Shown: piece by piece, positions 30,741 through 37,673 of the stretch
How positions within the stretch are numbered: position 1 is the first letter of the stretch
How the letters are laid out: the number at the start of each line of letters is the position of its first letter
DNA from: Nanobdellota archaeon
GTDB taxonomy: Archaea; Nanobdellota; Nanobdellia; Parvarchaeales; Parvarchaeaceae
Length of the DNA: 37,673 nucleotides
Reading direction: 5' to 3'
NCBI GenBank assembly: GCA_021797085.1
Contig: JAKAAG010000007.1
Location: 5,161 to 42,833 of the forward strand
Notes under the pieces: model-generated
Seen by the model: the letters and a program-made list of their open reading frames with translations, nothing else
Databases searched by the model: none
Told to the model about the DNA's origin: nothing
Made by a program: the position numbers and the translations under genes

Positions 30741-31013
30741 ATGGAAAAAGGCGAGTTTGAACGGCTATTAAAGACTGCCAGAATAGAATTAGACGAAGAA
30801 GAGTACTCTTCGATAGAGAAAGACATAAATGAGATATTGAGGTTTTTTGATAAACTTGAAAATGTTTCTTTGGAGAATGAAGAGCTGGCTTTTCATCCGG
30901 TTGAAATTCCGGAAAAACTTAGAGACGATAGCACTGAGAATAAGAATGAAATAGAGAACATATTCTATAATGGAGAGAATTACAGGTTTTACTTTCTAGG
31001 GCCAAAAATATGA
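30741..31013 (+). CDS. gatC: Glu/Asp-tRNA amidotransferase subunit C
   Basis: 90 residues from MEKGEFERLLKTARIEL; the frame is open to 30708 but that part overlaps the promoter. The pattern LLKTARIELDEEEYSSIEKDINEILRFFDKLENV is the usual GatC helix pair (lakLArLelteeE...l..dl..Il.fve.L..vd), and the tail wraps the GatA-GatB interface. Position directly before gatA with a 4-nt overlap (ATGA) confirms it. First gene of the gatCAB-aspS unit. Confidence 0.9.
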   Translation: MEKGEFERLLKTARIELDEEEYSSIEKDINEILRFFDKLENVSLENEELAFHPVEIPEKLRDDSTENKNEIENIFYNGENYRFYFLGPKI

Positions 31014-32338
31014 CTGCCAAATTTCTTAGTTTAACTGATTCTGAGTATGCTATCTTTATTTCGCAACTTAAGCAGGCCAATGAAAGGCTAAATGCATTTA
31101 ATTTTATAGACGAAAATAAAAAAAGCGGAAAGATAATAAGCGTTAAAGACAATATATGTGTGAAAGGCATGCCCGCAACAGCTTCTTCTAAGATATTGCA
31201 AGGCTATATGCCTGGATTTAACGCTACTGCAGTTCAAAGGCTGGAAAACAGTGGTTTTTCAGTAATAGGTAAAACAAACATGGATGAATTCGGGTTTGGT
31301 AGCTTTGGTTTGAATTCAGAGCATCCTGCAAAGAACCCTTTTAATGAAGAATATGTCGCAGGAGGCTCTAGTTCCGGAAGTGCAGTAGCCACAGCATTGA
31401 TAAAAGAGCATGTTTCGATTGCAGAGTCTACAGGCGGTTCAATCTCGGCTCCAGCGGCATTCTGTGGGGTAGTGGGTTTAACGCCAACTTACGGGGCAAT
31501 CTCCAGATATGGTTTGATAGATTATGCAAGCTCCTTGGATAAGATAGGTTTCATCGGAAAAAGTGCAGATAACCTAAGAGATGTTATGGAAAAAACGGTC
31601 GGCAGTGACCCAAAGGACACTACCTCTCTTTCGAATGTAATATCCAACAAAAATCCACATAAGCTTTACGTAATAGATAATCTTGTGGAGAACATAGATG
31701 AAAGCATAAAGGACAGGTTTGAAGATTTGCTTGCCAAATTATCCGCAAAAGATTATGAGATTGAGCATGTTAATGTTGATTACTTGGAGTATTCTGTTCC
31801 GGCCTACTATATATTATCAATGTCAGAGGCTTCAACAAATCTTGCAAAGTATCAGGGATTCAAATACGGCTTTAAGGTTAAGGACTTTTCGTTGAATTAT
31901 AACGAATTTTTTATGTCTGCTAGAAAACAGTTCGGGAAGGAGGCAAAGAGGAGAGTAATACTCGGAACATTCATAAGGAGCAAAAGCATCAAGCAGAGAT
32001 ACTACGAGAAGGCGCTTGCTATAAGGCATGCAATAATAGCAAGGATGAAAAAATTTCTTAACGATGGGTTTATCATAATGCCAAGCATGCCCATATTTAC
32101 TCCGAAAATAAGCGAGGTAAGCGACATAAGCCCTGTAGAGGCATATTCTATGGATATGCTCACAGTACCGCCAAATCTTTGTGGTTTTCCACACATGTCA
32201 TTTCCGTATTTTTATGAAAAAGGAATGCCATTAGGAGCACAGATAATAACCGATCATTTCAATGATTATTCCTTATTGGATTTTTTATCAGAATGGGAAA
32301 GCGGTTTTAAGTACAAGTTTAAGGAGGAGATTGGATAA
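31010..32338 (+). CDS. gatA: Glu/Asp-tRNA amidotransferase subunit A (amidase)
   Basis: 442 residues. Subunit A hydrolyses glutamine and passes ammonia to GatB. Amidase triad: Lys46 (SVKDNICVKG), cis-Ser120 (AGGSSSGSAVA) and nucleophile Ser144 (ESTGGSISAPAAFCG). GVVGLTPTYGAISRYGL is the usual following stretch. The conserved DTGGSIRQPA is changed here to STGGSISAPA (Asp to Ser, Arg-Gln to Ser-Ala), though triad residues remain. It overlaps gatC by 4 nt and gatB by 1 nt (TAATG). Confidence 0.95.
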   Translation: MTAKFLSLTDSEYAIFISQLKQANERLNAFNFIDENKKSGKIISVKDNICVKGMPATASSKILQGYMPGFNATAVQRLENSGFSVIGKTNMDEFGFGSFGLNSEHPAKNPFNEEYVAGGSSSGSAVATALIKEHVSIAESTGGSISAPAAFCGVVGLTPTYGAISRYGLIDYASSLDKIGFIGKSADNLRDVMEKTVGSDPKDTTSLSNVISNKNPHKLYVIDNLVENIDESIKDRFEDLLAKLSAKDYEIEHVNVDYLEYSVPAYYILSMSEASTNLAKYQGFKYGFKVKDFSLNYNEFFMSARKQFGKEAKRRVILGTFIRSKSIKQRYYEKALAIRHAIIARMKKFLNDGFIIMPSMPIFTPKISEVSDISPVEAYSMDMLTVPPNLCGFPHMSFPYFYEKGMPLGAQIITDHFNDYSLLDFLSEWESGFKYKFKEEIG

Positions 32339-33624
32339 TGAAAATAGGGTTAGAAGTGCACGTTGCGTTGCCTACAAAGACAAAGCTTTTCTGCTCTGAT
32401 TTGGCGTACGAAAACCAAGAAGAGCCAAATTCAAACGTATGCCCGGTATGTCTTGGTTTACCGGGTGCTAAGCCCGTTTTGAATCAAAACGCATTAGATA
32501 TATCGGCAAGAATAGCAAAGGCATTAAACTGTGAAATAAATGAAAAAACCTGGTTTGTCAGGAAAGTCTACTTTTATCCAGATTTACCAAAAGGATATCA
32601 GATAACGCAGTTAGATGGAGCAATAGGGATAAAAGGTTATGTTGATTTAAATGGCAAAAAGATAGGCATAAGAAGGGTGCAGATAGAGGAAGATCCTGCA
32701 AGGATAATAAGGGAAAAGGATTACTCTTTGATAGATTTTAATAGATCCGGCGTACCTCTGAATGAGATAGTTACTGAACCCGATATAACAAGCTTGGAAG
32801 AACTTAAGAACTTTATAGAAGAGCTTAGGAGTATACTGTACTACCAGGGGGTTAACATAAACCAAGAATTGAAAACAGATCTAAACATATCCCTGGCAGA
32901 AAAAAGGGTAGAGGTAAAAAACGTTACTGGGGTCAAAAATTTGATTTCTGCGGCAGAATATGAGATAAAGCGGCAGTCTGTTCTTATTAAAGAAGGCAAG
33001 AAAATAAATGCAGAAACAAGGTCTTATAAGGAGGATTCAAATGAAACAGTTTCTTCAAGAGAAAAAGAAACAGAAGAAGAGTACGGCTTCACATTTGAGC
33101 CGGATTTGACATTTTATGACACCACAAAGTTGACAATACCAAAAGCGGTAATAGCAAGCAATATAGCAAAGGAACTGGCAGATAAGAACGAATACAATGA
33201 GAAAACTATAAGGGAATTGATTCTTTTCAACAGGAGGAATCTTTCGCTTTTAACTAGTATAAGCAAGGAGGAATTTAAAAAAGGCGTTTCTTTAATAGAG
33301 AAGTTTGCATCCTTTGGCATAGAAGACTATTCGGAACAAGAGTTTAGGAAAATGCTTGATAAGGACGTAAGCTCTATCGAAAAAGAGGGCTTTCTGCAGC
33401 TACTTGGCAGAACAAATAAATCTGAAAAGAAAGCGGATAAAACTGAGATAGAAGCAGGAATAAAAGAGATGCTGTCTTCAGATAAAACATTGTTTGACAG
33501 GGGGATTAAAGACGAAAAGGCAATGAATTTTATGATAGGAGAAGTAAAAGAAAAATACCATATTACTGGAAAGGAAGCCGCGGATTTTATAAAGAAAGTA
33601 ATAAAAGGGATGTTAAATAATTAA
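32338..33624 (+). CDS. gatB: Glu/Asp-tRNA amidotransferase subunit B
   Basis: 428 residues. The kinase/amidotransferase subunit converts Asp-tRNA-Asn (and Glu-tRNA-Gln) to the amide form. GLEVHVALPTKTKLFCSD (4-21) and NVCPVCLGLPGAKPVLN carry Cys zinc ligands. RVQIEEDPA, DFNRSGVPLNEIVTEPD and DLNISL(a) follow as in the family. The helical and YqeY-like C-terminal tail (about 290-428) is present but short. GatB here is about 40-60 residues shorter than many bacterial forms. The archaeal Gln-specific enzyme is GatDE; none is in this window. Confidence 0.95.
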   Translation: MKIGLEVHVALPTKTKLFCSDLAYENQEEPNSNVCPVCLGLPGAKPVLNQNALDISARIAKALNCEINEKTWFVRKVYFYPDLPKGYQITQLDGAIGIKGYVDLNGKKIGIRRVQIEEDPARIIREKDYSLIDFNRSGVPLNEIVTEPDITSLEELKNFIEELRSILYYQGVNINQELKTDLNISLAEKRVEVKNVTGVKNLISAAEYEIKRQSVLIKEGKKINAETRSYKEDSNETVSSREKETEEEYGFTFEPDLTFYDTTKLTIPKAVIASNIAKELADKNEYNEKTIRELILFNRRNLSLLTSISKEEFKKGVSLIEKFASFGIEDYSEQEFRKMLDKDVSSIEKEGFLQLLGRTNKSEKKADKTEIEAGIKEMLSSDKTLFDRGIKDEKAMNFMIGEVKEKYHITGKEAADFIKKVIKGMLNN

Positions 33625-33628
33625 GGAT

Positions 33629-35401
33629 ATGGATATCTATTGCGGCGATTTGTCGGCTGATTTAGTCGGTAAAGAAGTGACTTTAAGTGGGTGGTGCAGA
33701 TATATACGTGACCATGGCGGAAAGCTCTTCGTTGATTTAGCGGATAGAACGGGCATATCACAGGTTGTCTTTGATGGCAATCTTCTGGAGCCGGCAAAAG
33801 TTCTTGGTAGGGAGTATGTTATAAGGGTAAAAGGCCTAGCGCAGGAAAGGGACAAAGAAACCATTGACAAAGAAAATCCAACAGGAAAGTTTGAGGTAAA
33901 AGCTGAAAATTTGATTATAATAAACAAGGCTGACACGCCGCCGTTTGAAATAACGGATGAAAAGGGCAAGTTTCTTGCAGCAGAGGACCTTAGGTTAAAA
34001 TATAGATACTTGGATCTGAGGAGAACAGAAATGATAAGCAACATAGTTTTCAGGGATAAAGTTACCAAAGCAGCAAGGCAGTTCTTCTGGGACAACGGCT
34101 TTCTTGAACTTGAAACGCCCACTTTGGTAAAGGATACCTATGAAACAGGTGCGAGGCCGTTTATAGTGCCTTCTAGGACAAAAAAGGGAAGTTTCTATTC
34201 TCTTCCGCAGTCACCTCAGATATACAAGCAGCTTATAATGGTAGCCGGTTTCGACAAGTACTTCCAAGTAGCGAGGGCATTCCGCGATGAAGACCAAAGG
34301 GAAGACAGGCAACCCGAGTTCACCCAGCTTGACTTAGAAGTTTCCTTCAAAGATGAAAATTACATTATGCTTTTGATAGAAAGCCTTATAGAAAAGATAT
34401 TGAAATCGGTAATGAATGAAGACATAAATCTACCATTAAAGAGATTGAAGTACGAAGAAGCAATAAACCGGTATGGCAGCGACAAGCCTGATTTAAGATA
34501 TGGCTATGAAATAATTGATATCACAGATGCGATGAAGAAAAGTGATTACAACACCGTAAAAAGAGTCTTAGAAAACGGCGGAAAGGTAAAGGCAATTTGC
34601 TTTTCAGCTGACTATGGCAAATCGGAAAGGATAACCAAGGATTTCATGCTTTCTGCCATAGAACTCGCAAAGACGAATGGGTTAAAGGGCCTTACATGGT
34701 TATTCGTTGAAAACGGAAAACTTAAATCCATACCGGAGGCAATTGCAAGTTCTTTGTCAAATATTGAGGGGGACTTAATGTCCCTGCTTAAGGCAAAAGA
34801 TGGGGATATAATAATATTTGCAGCCGATTTAGATGAGCTGCTTCTTTTGCAGACATTGGGCAAAATAAGAAAGGCAATAGGGGATAAAATAGGAAAATTC
34901 AGCAGCAAATTCTCCTTCCTTTGGGTCATAGACTTTCCATTGTTTGAGGTTGACGGTATAACCAAAAAACTGAAGCCATCACACAACCCATTTACGGCAC
35001 CTTTTACAGAAGATATGGAATTGCTGGAAAAAGAGCCTGAAAAGGTAAGGGGGAGGCAGTTCGACCTTGTATTGAATGGAAATGAGGTTGGCGGCGGAGC
35101 CGTCAGAATAAACAATGCAGATCTACAGCTTAAAATACTAAAAATGATAGGGATGTCAGAGCAGGAGGCATTAGATGCCTTTGGTTTCCTGATAACCGCG
35201 CTTAGATTCGGCGCTCCGGAGGACATAGGTTTTGCAATAGGCCTTGACCGTTTTGTTACTGTTCTAAAGGAAAAGCAGAGTATACGCGATTTTATATTAT
35301 TCCCAAAGACAAAGAGCTTTGACTCACCGATAGATGGCTCACCTACGAAAATAGAAGATAAAAGGCTTTTAGATGACTATAAGCTGAAAAGAACAGATTG
35401 A
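33629..35401 (+). CDS. aspS: Aspartyl-tRNA synthetase, bacterial type
   Basis: 590 residues; archaeal AspRS is about 430-440. An N-terminal OB anticodon-binding domain (1-105) is followed by class II motif 2 (FRDEDQREDRQPEFTQLD, 218-235), a bacterial GAD insertion (about 300-410, KVKAICFSADYG...LTWLFVENG), HNPFTAPF (452-459) and motif 3 GFAIGLDR (534-541). This is the bacterial architecture. In IRDHGG, His29 corresponds to the His of non-discriminating bacterial enzymes (discriminating ones, such as E. coli, have Leu). It probably charges tRNA-Asn with Asp for GatCAB. It follows gatB by 4 bp with a weak AAGGAT site. Confidence 0.95.
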   Translation: MDIYCGDLSADLVGKEVTLSGWCRYIRDHGGKLFVDLADRTGISQVVFDGNLLEPAKVLGREYVIRVKGLAQERDKETIDKENPTGKFEVKAENLIIINKADTPPFEITDEKGKFLAAEDLRLKYRYLDLRRTEMISNIVFRDKVTKAARQFFWDNGFLELETPTLVKDTYETGARPFIVPSRTKKGSFYSLPQSPQIYKQLIMVAGFDKYFQVARAFRDEDQREDRQPEFTQLDLEVSFKDENYIMLLIESLIEKILKSVMNEDINLPLKRLKYEEAINRYGSDKPDLRYGYEIIDITDAMKKSDYNTVKRVLENGGKVKAICFSADYGKSERITKDFMLSAIELAKTNGLKGLTWLFVENGKLKSIPEAIASSLSNIEGDLMSLLKAKDGDIIIFAADLDELLLLQTLGKIRKAIGDKIGKFSSKFSFLWVIDFPLFEVDGITKKLKPSHNPFTAPFTEDMELLEKEPEKVRGRQFDLVLNGNEVGGGAVRINNADLQLKILKMIGMSEQEALDAFGFLITALRFGAPEDIGFAIGLDRFVTVLKEKQSIRDFILFPKTKSFDSPIDGSPTKIEDKRLLDDYKLKRTD

Positions 35402-35449
35402 TAATTTTAACCAAGTTATCTTTGTTTCTAATGCAATTTGCTAATCTAC

Positions 35450-35839
35450 CTATAATTCATTGTCAAATTTCATTGTTTTATCATTCAATGCGTACCTAAG
35501 AAATTTCTTCCATTCTCCGTCCTTGTAATATCTTAATTTCCAGTTAGTAAAATCATAATCAAGCACCTTCTCTCCTTTTTTATCTGTGGAAGGCTTGCTG
35601 AAATAAACTTCAAGCCGCCTTTCCTGATTTGCATGTGATTCATTGTAGTATATTTTTATGGAGTAATCTAGATTGGGGTCTAGTACTCTAGAGTAGGAGG
35701 ATCCTTCAGACCGCATAAATTCTCTCGTATCAGTTATCAATCTTATAAGACTAACGTGCTGTGCGGTTTCCCCCAAGTCTTTTATTATCTTTTCTATATT
35801 GTTTTTTGAATTAACCGTTTTTTCCGCCCTATTTTTCAT
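35450..35839 (-). CDS. Unrecognised small soluble protein
   Basis: 129 residues, helical N-terminus (EKTVNSKNNIEKIIKDLGETAQ) and a beta-rich C-terminal half with many aromatics (YSIKIYYNES, WKLRYYKDGEWKKF). No family recognised. A TATA-like CTTAAATATTAAT (minus, about 35857-35869) precedes the ATG. Convergent with aspS. Confidence 0.5.
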   Translation of the reverse strand: MKNRAEKTVNSKNNIEKIIKDLGETAQHVSLIRLITDTREFMRSEGSSYSRVLDPNLDYSIKIYYNESHANQERRLEVYFSKPSTDKKGEKVLDYDFTNWKLRYYKDGEWKKFLRYALNDKTMKFDNEL

Positions 35840-35877
35840 ATACTCTACAGCTTTTATTAATATTTAAGATTTTCAAT

Positions 35878-36999
35878 CTAAATGGTTATAATTGGCACTT
35901 CCATTTCATCGGTTGATAATCCGCCGTGATTTGAAACGGGTTCTTCATTTCTGTGCTCTACCTCTTTTTTGTTCAACCTATAGTTAAATGTAAACCCAAA
36001 ATCTCCTTCTGCCGCACCAAAGTAATCTGGCAAAGTATCCTCTATATCTTTGTTTATTCTGCCTAGAAGCAGTTCCCTTTCGTTTCTGTTGAATACCTTC
36101 ATAGGGTATTTCTCCAAATCCTTTGTTATTTCATACCTAGACCTAAACAAAGGAGATCGAGTGTCACCGTAAGGCGGCAGTTCAAGTTTTTTTATCAGCT
36201 TTTTATCCCTGCTGAAATCTATTATTTCATTGACTTTTTTGTGCCCGTGATCAGCTGTTATTATTGTATTTGTCTTTTTTCCTGCGTTTAGTTCGCTTAC
36301 CCTTTTTAATATGTATTCTGCGGCTTCTTTAACTTCCGTGTTATCATAGCCGTACATATGCTCCAGCGTATCAACATACGGAATATAAAAATGTATGAAT
36401 TTTATGGATTCATTTTCCAGCGCCTTCCTGTATATGTAAAGGGCATCCCATATGTTTTCATATCCACTTATCTCTGTAGCCCCTGAAAATATTAAAGAAC
36501 TGAAAGAGGAGTTTACTATAAACGAGGGGGTTATTACAAGACTGCGTATACCTTTTTTTGAAAGCGCGTTGAATATTGTTTTTATCCGCAGCATATCCTT
36601 TAGTTTTCCTATGTGGCTAAGCAGGTTGTTTGAGTGCGGGGCAGAAGCATATGTATTCTCCAATGGCTTTACTATTGCACCCGTAAGTTTTAAAAAAGCC
36701 TTATATCCAATAACCCCGTGCATTCCGGGGTTTAATCCTGAAACCAATGAAATGGATGCAGTATCTGTGCTTGAGGGGAATACGCTGCTTACTTTCGCTT
36801 TTTTAAAGCTTGAGAAATATCGGGTATTGGAATAAAGGTTCCAGCCTAAGCCATCTACAAATAAAAGGCTAGTTCTTTTTCCCTCCTTCAAATCAAGTCC
36901 AAGCCTTTTTCCCGTATTTTCTATACCAAATACGGAAAGCTCTTCGTTGAATAAATTGCATATGCTATTGTTGTAATCCGGAAGAACAAGCTTGCTCAT
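35878..36999 (-). CDS. Alkaline-phosphatase-superfamily phosphodiesterase (nucleotide pyrophosphatase-like)
   Basis: 373 residues. LLFVDGLGW (45-53) has first metal Asp49. SSVFPSSTDTASISLVSGLNP (71-91) has the nucleophile, most likely Thr78, and HGVIGY follows. Then HFYIPYVDTLEHMYG (Asp/His metal ligands), ADHGH (about 248-252) and SNHGG near the end. All metal-site elements of the superfamily are seen. No signal peptide, so probably cytoplasmic, unlike many exported relatives. Natural substrate may be a nucleotide sugar, dinucleotide or phosphodiester; it cannot be decided. A TATA-like element lies at about 37014-37027. Confidence 0.88.
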   Translation of the reverse strand: MSKLVLPDYNNSICNLFNEELSVFGIENTGKRLGLDLKEGKRTSLLFVDGLGWNLYSNTRYFSSFKKAKVSSVFPSSTDTASISLVSGLNPGMHGVIGYKAFLKLTGAIVKPLENTYASAPHSNNLLSHIGKLKDMLRIKTIFNALSKKGIRSLVITPSFIVNSSFSSLIFSGATEISGYENIWDALYIYRKALENESIKFIHFYIPYVDTLEHMYGYDNTEVKEAAEYILKRVSELNAGKKTNTIITADHGHKKVNEIIDFSRDKKLIKKLELPPYGDTRSPLFRSRYEITKDLEKYPMKVFNRNERELLLGRINKDIEDTLPDYFGAAEGDFGFTFNYRLNKKEVEHRNEEPVSNHGGLSTDEMEVPIITI

Positions 37000-37031
37000 C
37001 CAATGTATTGCAGCTGATTTATTTTAAGCTT

Positions 37032-37673
37032 TTAGACCAGCTTCTTTCCTAATTTTTTGTCTACGCCTAAAATAACTTCTATATACATGCTGTCTATTGC
37101 ATCCGGCGGGACTTGCATTCTGTCTCCGGCTGTAGATACAATCATTGAAAATGCGTATGGTTCATGTTTCTTATAACCCAATACGGAATCTTCAAAGTAA
37201 CCAATTCCCACTACAGCATCCCCTGGTTTAGGCCTTGGAAAGCCATGTGCATCTGCAATTTTGTCAGTTATCTTTGAAGAAATTAACCCGGCTCCTTGGC
37301 CTATGTTTTCCATAGTCTTATACCTAATGCTGGGCTGGACGTATTCACCTTTTTCTTTTCCAGGTTTTCTTATAAGATACGCTCCATTTACAAAGTAATC
37401 GCTTACCTTTCCTTTTTCCAAACCGATTAGGTAATCCAAATTCACAACACCAAGGAATTCCTTGTTTCCCCTCTTTACAGGGCCAGTTTCCTTATCCAAG
37501 TTATTGAAATCTTCGCTGTTTATACCTACTGAAATAGGGTTTATGTAGGCCACCCCTGGAATCATATTCTTGTATACGTTTTTGAAGTTCTCATCGTTAG
37601 TGCCATTTGAAGAAAAAGGTATTATTTCGTAAACGCCGTGTAAAAAGTAAGCTTCCTTGCCTTTTTCTCCCTC
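37032..37673 (-). CDS. Unrecognised protein, 5' end beyond the right edge
   Basis: At least 213 residues: the frame is open from the stop at 37032 through the first ATG at 37565 and for 36 more codons to the window edge, with no stop. The upstream part (EAYFLHGVYEIIPFSSNGTN) looks as protein-like as the rest, so the true start lies outside. Gly-rich turns and alternating strands (GDAVVGIGYFEDSVLGY, YAFSMIVSTAGDRM) suggest a beta fold. I recognise no family. It lies 32 bp upstream of the phosphodiesterase gene on the same strand. Confidence 0.6.
   Translation of the reverse strand, partial: EGEKGKEAYFLHGVYEIIPFSSNGTNDENFKNVYKNMIPGVAYINPISVGINSEDFNNLDKETGPVKRGNKEFLGVVNLDYLIGLEKGKVSDYFVNGAYLIRKPGKEKGEYVQPSIRYKTMENIGQGAGLISSKITDKIADAHGFPRPKPGDAVVGIGYFEDSVLGYKKHEPYAFSMIVSTAGDRMQVPPDAIDSMYIEVILGVDKKLGKKLV

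Noticed and set aside
33637-34122. 161-codon open frame antisense to aspS
   Set aside because: It lies wholly inside a clear AspRS gene, has low-complexity Ser/Leu composition and no promoter or ribosome-binding site.
34612-35226. 204-codon open frame antisense to aspS
   Set aside because: Same reason; the Ser-rich translation is a mirror of Lys/Glu codons on the coding strand.
1-37673. CRISPR array, IS element, integrase, toxin-antitoxin or defence island
   Set aside because: No regularly spaced repeats, transposase or integrase motifs, terminal repeats or recognisable defence genes were found on either strand.

Overview
The window looks like a small-genome archaeon. Archaeal markers are RadA, RNA polymerase subunit RpoN, deoxyhypusine synthase, an archaeal RPA with a zinc finger, archaeal NadM-type NMN adenylyltransferase, DUF929 and DUF1059 proteins, and TATA boxes about 20-24 nt upstream of start codons. 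The sequence is AT-rich. Genes are packed tightly (TAATG and ATGA junctions, convergent genes that touch or overlap), and about a third of them are unrecognisable small or membrane proteins. This suits a DPANN/ARMAN-type lineage (Parvarchaeota or Micrarchaeota would be a reasonable guess), but that assignment is inference. I saw no IS element, CRISPR array, prophage or rRNA.

Layout. 1-3053: a broken-off gene, an HExxH protein, a small membrane protein, a Cys-rich pilin-like protein and a degenerate DeoC-like barrel. 3081-10401: M20D amidohydrolase, PsbP-like surface protein, tRNA-Phe, tandem V4R protein, DUF929 thioredoxin-like protein, membrane protein, UPF0173 MBL hydrolase, unknown membrane protein, M16 peptidase. 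10441-12518: deoxyhypusine synthase, OB-fold SSB and EamA transporter in a row. 17066-12520 (minus): stand-alone RAM domain, radA and Mrp/NBP35, then phosphohexomutase and RPA. 17162-21275: tail-anchored protein, peroxiredoxin, dCMP deaminase, NadM-DUF488 fusion, class-2 malate:quinone oxidoreductase. 21432-26268: tRNA-Gly, DEDDh-like exonuclease, second RAM domain with rpoN, unknowns, tRNA-Pro, membrane protein, methyltransferase, deoxyribosyltransferase-like protein, DUF1059. 26402-30325: glycan cluster (GT2, GH1, GT4, LPG-synthase-like membrane protein). 30741-35401: gatC-gatA-gatB-aspS. 35450-37673: unknown, phosphodiesterase-like AP-superfamily enzyme, and a gene running off the right edge.

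How genes fit together. GatCAB with a bacterial-type AspRS carrying a His typical of non-discriminating enzymes suggests Asn-tRNA (and possibly Gln-tRNA) is made by transamidation. RadA, RPA, the small OB protein and the exonuclease form a repair/replication set. The GT/GH1/flippase-like cluster suggests surface glycan or glycolipid assembly. MQO and peroxiredoxin suggest quinone-linked metabolism with oxygen exposure.

Gene expression. Most first genes of units look leaderless (TATA box, about 21 nt, ATG), which moves several starts downstream of the longest open frame. Downstream genes and a few others use GGAGGTGA-like sites. Three divergent gene pairs appear to share one central TATA region.

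Most notable oddities: the NadM-DUF488 fusion, the bacterial AspRS in a gat operon, a conserved-looking peroxiredoxin tail in the -1 frame, tRNA-Gly with C33, tRNA-Phe with G55, and enzyme-family members missing key residues (DeoC-like, DEDDh exonuclease). I did not find a clear new multi-gene defence or mobile system.
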